Assembly (NCBI GenBank): GCA_902797475.1
Contig: CADBTG010000135.1
Location: 1-8,186 of the forward strand
Reading direction: 5' to 3'
From: an uncultured Lachnospiraceae bacterium
Lineage (GTDB): Bacteria > Bacillota > Clostridia > Lachnospirales > Lachnospiraceae
DNA length: 8,186 nucleotides
Positions 5,136-8,186 of the stretch are shown here, piece after piece. Below the pieces are notes generated by a model. The model was not told the DNA's origin, ran no database searches, and worked only from the letters and a program-made list of their open reading frames with translations. Each line of letters begins with the position of its first letter. The stretch's first letter is position 1. Both the position numbers and the translations under genes were made by a program.

Positions 5136-8100
5136 GGGGAGGGAGAACCGGCATTTACATTCAGACTTGTGAACGGAGATAATACACTGAATGTTTCGGG
5201 AACCTATGCGCTGAAGCAGGGCGGCGAAACCGTCCTGAGCGGAGAGTTTTCAGGCGGAAGCGCAACGGTTACCGGCTTTACGGAAGGCGGGGATTATTCC
5301 CTTTCGGTAGCTTTTGGAAAAGGATACGCGTTTGACACGACAACGCAGGCGTTTTATAAACAGCCTGACGAATATCCGTTAACCGGTCTTACGGACGGAT
5401 CGAATATCTCGGTTGCCTGCGAAGGGTACAGCTCGGTTTCCGTAACCGGTGCCGTTATGGCCGGAGAGAATCCGCTTGTCGGCGCGGCTGTGGAAATCAC
5501 CGAAATTGACGGGCACGCACTGACGACCCCTCTTTCCGCAACAACCGGAGAAGACGGAACATATACAATCAGTGTTACGGCACCCGAAGGCGTAACCCTG
5601 AAGGGAACCGTAAAGAAGACGGGGTATATTTCCGCGGCCATCGGCGCGACACTTTCCGAAGGGGCTTCGTTCGATACGGTGGTTTTGACCGGTGCGACCG
5701 TGACATTTGCCCCGGGCGCGAACGGGAAGATTTTCTGCGGAGATGCCGTTTTTATCGAAGAATCGGAAATCAAGGAGTATCCTGCTGTTGGTGACGTGTA
5801 TATTGAGGTTAAACCTGAGAATGGATATCAGATTGCTTCCGTTACGGTCGGCGGCATTTCCGTACAGATTACGGACGTGACTTATTATGAGGGAACGTTT
5901 TCCGTATATGACAATATGACGATTGCCGCGACTTTTGTCAAGAAAGACGCGACCCCGCCGGTGCTTTCCTTCGGCGAGGGCGAGGACAATACGTTCTTCC
6001 ATGCCCCGATAAACGGAACGGCATGGGGTAGCGGAAGCGCAACGAAGATCCGCCTTACATTTTCCGATCAGCAGGGCGAAGGCGAGGCAGTCAGCGGCGT
6101 AAGCAAGCTGTATGTTTACCAAGGTGACCTTGGCGAAGGGGAAACGAGTATTTCGGGTAAAGGAACCGAAACCAATGTCAGCGGATTAACATATTATGAT
6201 GTTACAGTCAGCGGCGACGGTTCGATTTATATGTTCCAGCTTAGCGACGGGGCAGGCCTGTTGTCGCCCATTCTGCGGGTAACGATAAAGCAGGATACGG
6301 GCATTCCGTATGTTAACGATACACGCCTTTCCATTGATGAAACCAATATAAATAATACGGGCATTTCGGAGTCCGCAAACGGATACTCCTCCACGCAGAC
6401 CATGTACCTGTCGGTCGGTGTCGGTGATGAAGGCGGTTCCGGAGCGAAGCTCGTGACTGTGTACAGAAGATCTTTCGGATCGGCACAGGAATTTACGGCA
6501 TTCGGTTCTTATGAGGTTACGAATGACCGTGTGTCCGTTCCGCTTACTTTGGAGCAGTTCTCCACCCTGACGGAGCTTGCGCTTTCCGTTACGGACAAAG
6601 CCGGAAACGTCAGTGAGACGAAGACACTTGCCGGTTGGGATAAAGGCCTTACCAAGAGTGCAGTCATCATTTCGCAGACGGCGGGCGGACCGGAAATTAC
6701 CGCAACGCCCGATGCAACGCCTGTTGTCATCGGTGAGGGAGCCGCGGCGGCGGATTATTTCAAGGAGGCTCCTTCCTATACAATAACCATCACGGATCCC
6801 GCCGGAGAAGAGGCTGCGATCACGGATGTTACCATCTCGGTTAACGGAACGCCTTTAACCGCGGATGCAAACGGCACGAGCTTTGAAGGAGAATTAAAGT
6901 CCGGCGTGGCATTTGCCATTACCGATCCGAAGGACGGCGAGGGTAACCCGCTTTATACGGAAGGCGAGAATACTATCCTTGTCAGCTGTAAGAACGCGCA
7001 GGGACTGCAGACGGTTAAGTCGGTGAAGTTCCATCTGGACAGCACGGCACCGACTGTTTTGGCATATAACGCGGTTGGCGCGGACGGCGTTACGACAAAT
7101 GTGACCGCCGACGGGCTGCTTGCAAACGGACAGGTCGAGATTACGGTAACTGCCGAGGATTCGGATTCCGGCATTCGCGAAATCCGCGTTTACAACGGAG
7201 AAGAGCTTTATAAGACTCTTACCGGAACGAATTCCTTCACATTCCCCGAGACGGCGGAAGACGAGCAGAATTATACCGCGGCCTTTACCTTTGTCGCGGT
7301 GGATGCCGTAGGCAATGAGAGTACGCTTTATACGCCTGACGCGGACGGCAACGGAAACGTTACGGTTTCCACGAAGAAGCCGGTTTATGAGATTACGAGC
7401 AACCCCGAGCCGGTTACGGACGGCGACGGGCGTGAATGGTTCACTGCGGCGCCGGTATATACCATTGGCGTGCAGGTTCCGGTATTCGGCGTTAACACCA
7501 TTGAAATGTGGGTGAACAGAGCCGATGAGACTGCCGCGGCGGATGATTCCGTGACAACAGATTCCCTTACGGTGAGCCTTTCCCAATACACTCCGAACAC
7601 TGACGGCTCCTATGTCATTACGCTTCGCGTGACGGACGGGCTTGGTGTTTCGTATGACGAAAAGACGATTACCGCATGGATAGATAACACGAAGCCCGTG
7701 GTAACGGGATTTGACGTAACTCCCGCGAACGACGACAAAACGCTTCGGTCGTTCTCTTACGGAAACTACGCGAACGGCGACCTCAAGGTGACTGTTTACG
7801 CAGAGGACGGTTCGGCTACAGCGACGGAAGCAACCGCCGGCGTGCAGAAGGTCAGACTTCTCATTAACGGCGAGGGATTCGGCGAAGCGACAGCCGATGA
7901 AGAAGGCAACTTCGTATTCACGGTTACCGCGGACGACACCGATGAAAACGGACTTCTCGTCTTCAGCGCGATTGCCGTTGACGGCGCCGGAACCGAAAGC
8001 GACGAAACGAGCCTTGCGCCTAAGACTTACGACGAAGCGACCGGAGATGTCATCAGCGGAAATGCCGATTTCGAATCCGAGCAGTTCGTTATTGAAACGA

Positions 8101-8186
8101 CTGCACCCGAAATCATTCTGGCTCTTCCGGAGACGCTTGATTCCGGAAAGAAGACCATCGACGGCCAGATCTGGTACGGCGGAGAC
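5031..8186 (+). CDS. Large secreted multi-module Ig-like surface protein, 3' end beyond window
   Basis: The frame is open from the ATG at 5031 to the last base (1052 codons, no stop), so the protein is larger than 1052 aa. AGGAGG (5019-5024) lies six bases before the start. Residues 1-35 look like a signal peptide: basic MKYRKDK start, hydrophobic core at about 9-26, probable cleavage after TQA at 35. Residues about 38-135 are beta-rich. Residues about 136-220 resemble a carboxypeptidase-regulatory or CNA-B-like fold (NPLVGAAVEITE, TTGEDGTYTISV). Residues about 221-303 resemble an InlB-B/bacterial-repeat type module (VKPENGYQIASVTVGG, TIAATF). From about 304 on, Ig-like modules recur with D-x-T-x-P junctions and D-x-x-G-N closing strands. 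Composition is rich in Thr, Val, Gly, Ala and acidic residues, as in cell-surface stalk proteins. It is last of the four operon genes visible. Any anchor (LPXTG, S-layer or choline-binding domain) would lie beyond the window. Adhesin, cell-wall scaffold or signal receptor are all possible. Confidence 0.9.
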   Translation, partial: MKYRKDKPIVRALALVLAVFLACNLLPTVPRTTQAGEGEPAFTFRLVNGDNTLNVSGTYALKQGGETVLSGEFSGGSATVTGFTEGGDYSLSVAFGKGYAFDTTTQAFYKQPDEYPLTGLTDGSNISVACEGYSSVSVTGAVMAGENPLVGAAVEITEIDGHALTTPLSATTGEDGTYTISVTAPEGVTLKGTVKKTGYISAAIGATLSEGASFDTVVLTGATVTFAPGANGKIFCGDAVFIEESEIKEYPAVGDVYIEVKPENGYQIASVTVGGISVQITDVTYYEGTFSVYDNMTIAATFVKKDATPPVLSFGEGEDNTFFHAPINGTAWGSGSATKIRLTFSDQQGEGEAVSGVSKLYVYQGDLGEGETSISGKGTETNVSGLTYYDVTVSGDGSIYMFQLSDGAGLLSPILRVTIKQDTGIPYVNDTRLSIDETNINNTGISESANGYSSTQTMYLSVGVGDEGGSGAKLVTVYRRSFGSAQEFTAFGSYEVTNDRVSVPLTLEQFSTLTELALSVTDKAGNVSETKTLAGWDKGLTKSAVIISQTAGGPEITATPDATPVVIGEGAAAADYFKEAPSYTITITDPAGEEAAITDVTISVNGTPLTADANGTSFEGELKSGVAFAITDPKDGEGNPLYTEGENTILVSCKNAQGLQTVKSVKFHLDSTAPTVLAYNAVGADGVTTNVTADGLLANGQVEITVTAEDSDSGIREIRVYNGEELYKTLTGTNSFTFPETAEDEQNYTAAFTFVAVDAVGNESTLYTPDADGNGNVTVSTKKPVYEITSNPEPVTDGDGREWFTAAPVYTIGVQVPVFGVNTIEMWVNRADETAAADDSVTTDSLTVSLSQYTPNTDGSYVITLRVTDGLGVSYDEKTITAWIDNTKPVVTGFDVTPANDDKTLRSFSYGNYANGDLKVTVYAEDGSATATEATAGVQKVRLLINGEGFGEATADEEGNFVFTVTADDTDENGLLVFSAIAVDGAGTESDETSLAPKTYDEATGDVISGNADFESEQFVIETTAPEIILALPETLDSGKKTIDGQIWYGGD
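5940..8186 (+). repeat. Array of about seven Ig-like modules (protein-level repeat)
   Basis: Module junctions resembling D-x-T-x-P are seen at ATPP (Pro309), TGIP (Pro426), AGGP (Pro554), STAP (Pro674), TKKP (Pro784), NTKP (Pro889) and TTAP (Pro1026), giving periods of 117, 128, 120, 110, 105 and 137 residues. Modules end in related strands such as VTDKAGNVSETKT, AVDAVGNESTLY and AVDGAGTESDE. Several also share an early G-x-x-W-[FYG] type motif (DGREWFTAAP, DGQIWYGGD). The modules are diverged: no long DNA-level identity is seen, so this is an old repeat array, not a recent expansion. The last module is cut by the window end. Confidence 0.75.

Noticed and set aside
5379..6122. Minus-strand open frame of 247 codons
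   Set aside because: It is antisense to the surface protein gene and rich in Arg/Gly/Cys with no recognisable domain; it is explained by the codon bias of the sense strand.
6894..7586. Minus-strand open frame of 230 codons
   Set aside because: It is antisense to the Ig-like array, has no ribosome site or domain, and is a composition artefact.

Overview
The window looks like chromosomal DNA from a Firmicute of class Clostridia, perhaps Lachnospiraceae or a relative. The reasons are AGGAGG-type ribosome binding sites, sigma-A-like promoters with an extended -10, a PrpC/PrkC-style phosphatase-kinase pair, a FloT-type flotillin and a moderately GC-rich composition. The family assignment is inference from gene content; no marker gene is present.

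Layout: (1) Bases 1-78 hold a short GC-rich array of GGCGCCG-containing units that may continue to the left. (2) A strong intrinsic terminator at 79-115 ends a minus-strand, apparently single-gene transcript encoding a 517-aa flotillin (133-1686). (3) A 335-bp AT-rich divergent control region (1687-2021) carries a believable promoter for each direction, and each leader can form hairpins. (4) A tightly packed plus-strand operon follows: a PP2C phosphatase (2022-2801), a membrane Ser/Thr kinase starting at GTG two bases later (2804-4501), a small one-pass membrane protein overlapping the kinase stop as ATGA (4498-5013), and the first 1052 codons of a very large secreted protein built from immunoglobulin-like modules (5031 to the window end, no stop reached).

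How the genes may work together: the kinase and phosphatase form an opposing pair for reversible Thr/Ser phosphorylation at the membrane. The small membrane protein carries two near-identical TxVLNE motifs in a likely cytoplasmic tail, so it is a good candidate phospho-substrate or docking partner. The modular secreted protein, translated from the same message, may be the surface structure whose export, assembly or sensing the phospho-switch controls. The flotillin, transcribed divergently from the shared control region, could scaffold the membrane signalling complex. The enzyme families are clear from motifs; the pathway linking the four operon products is inference.
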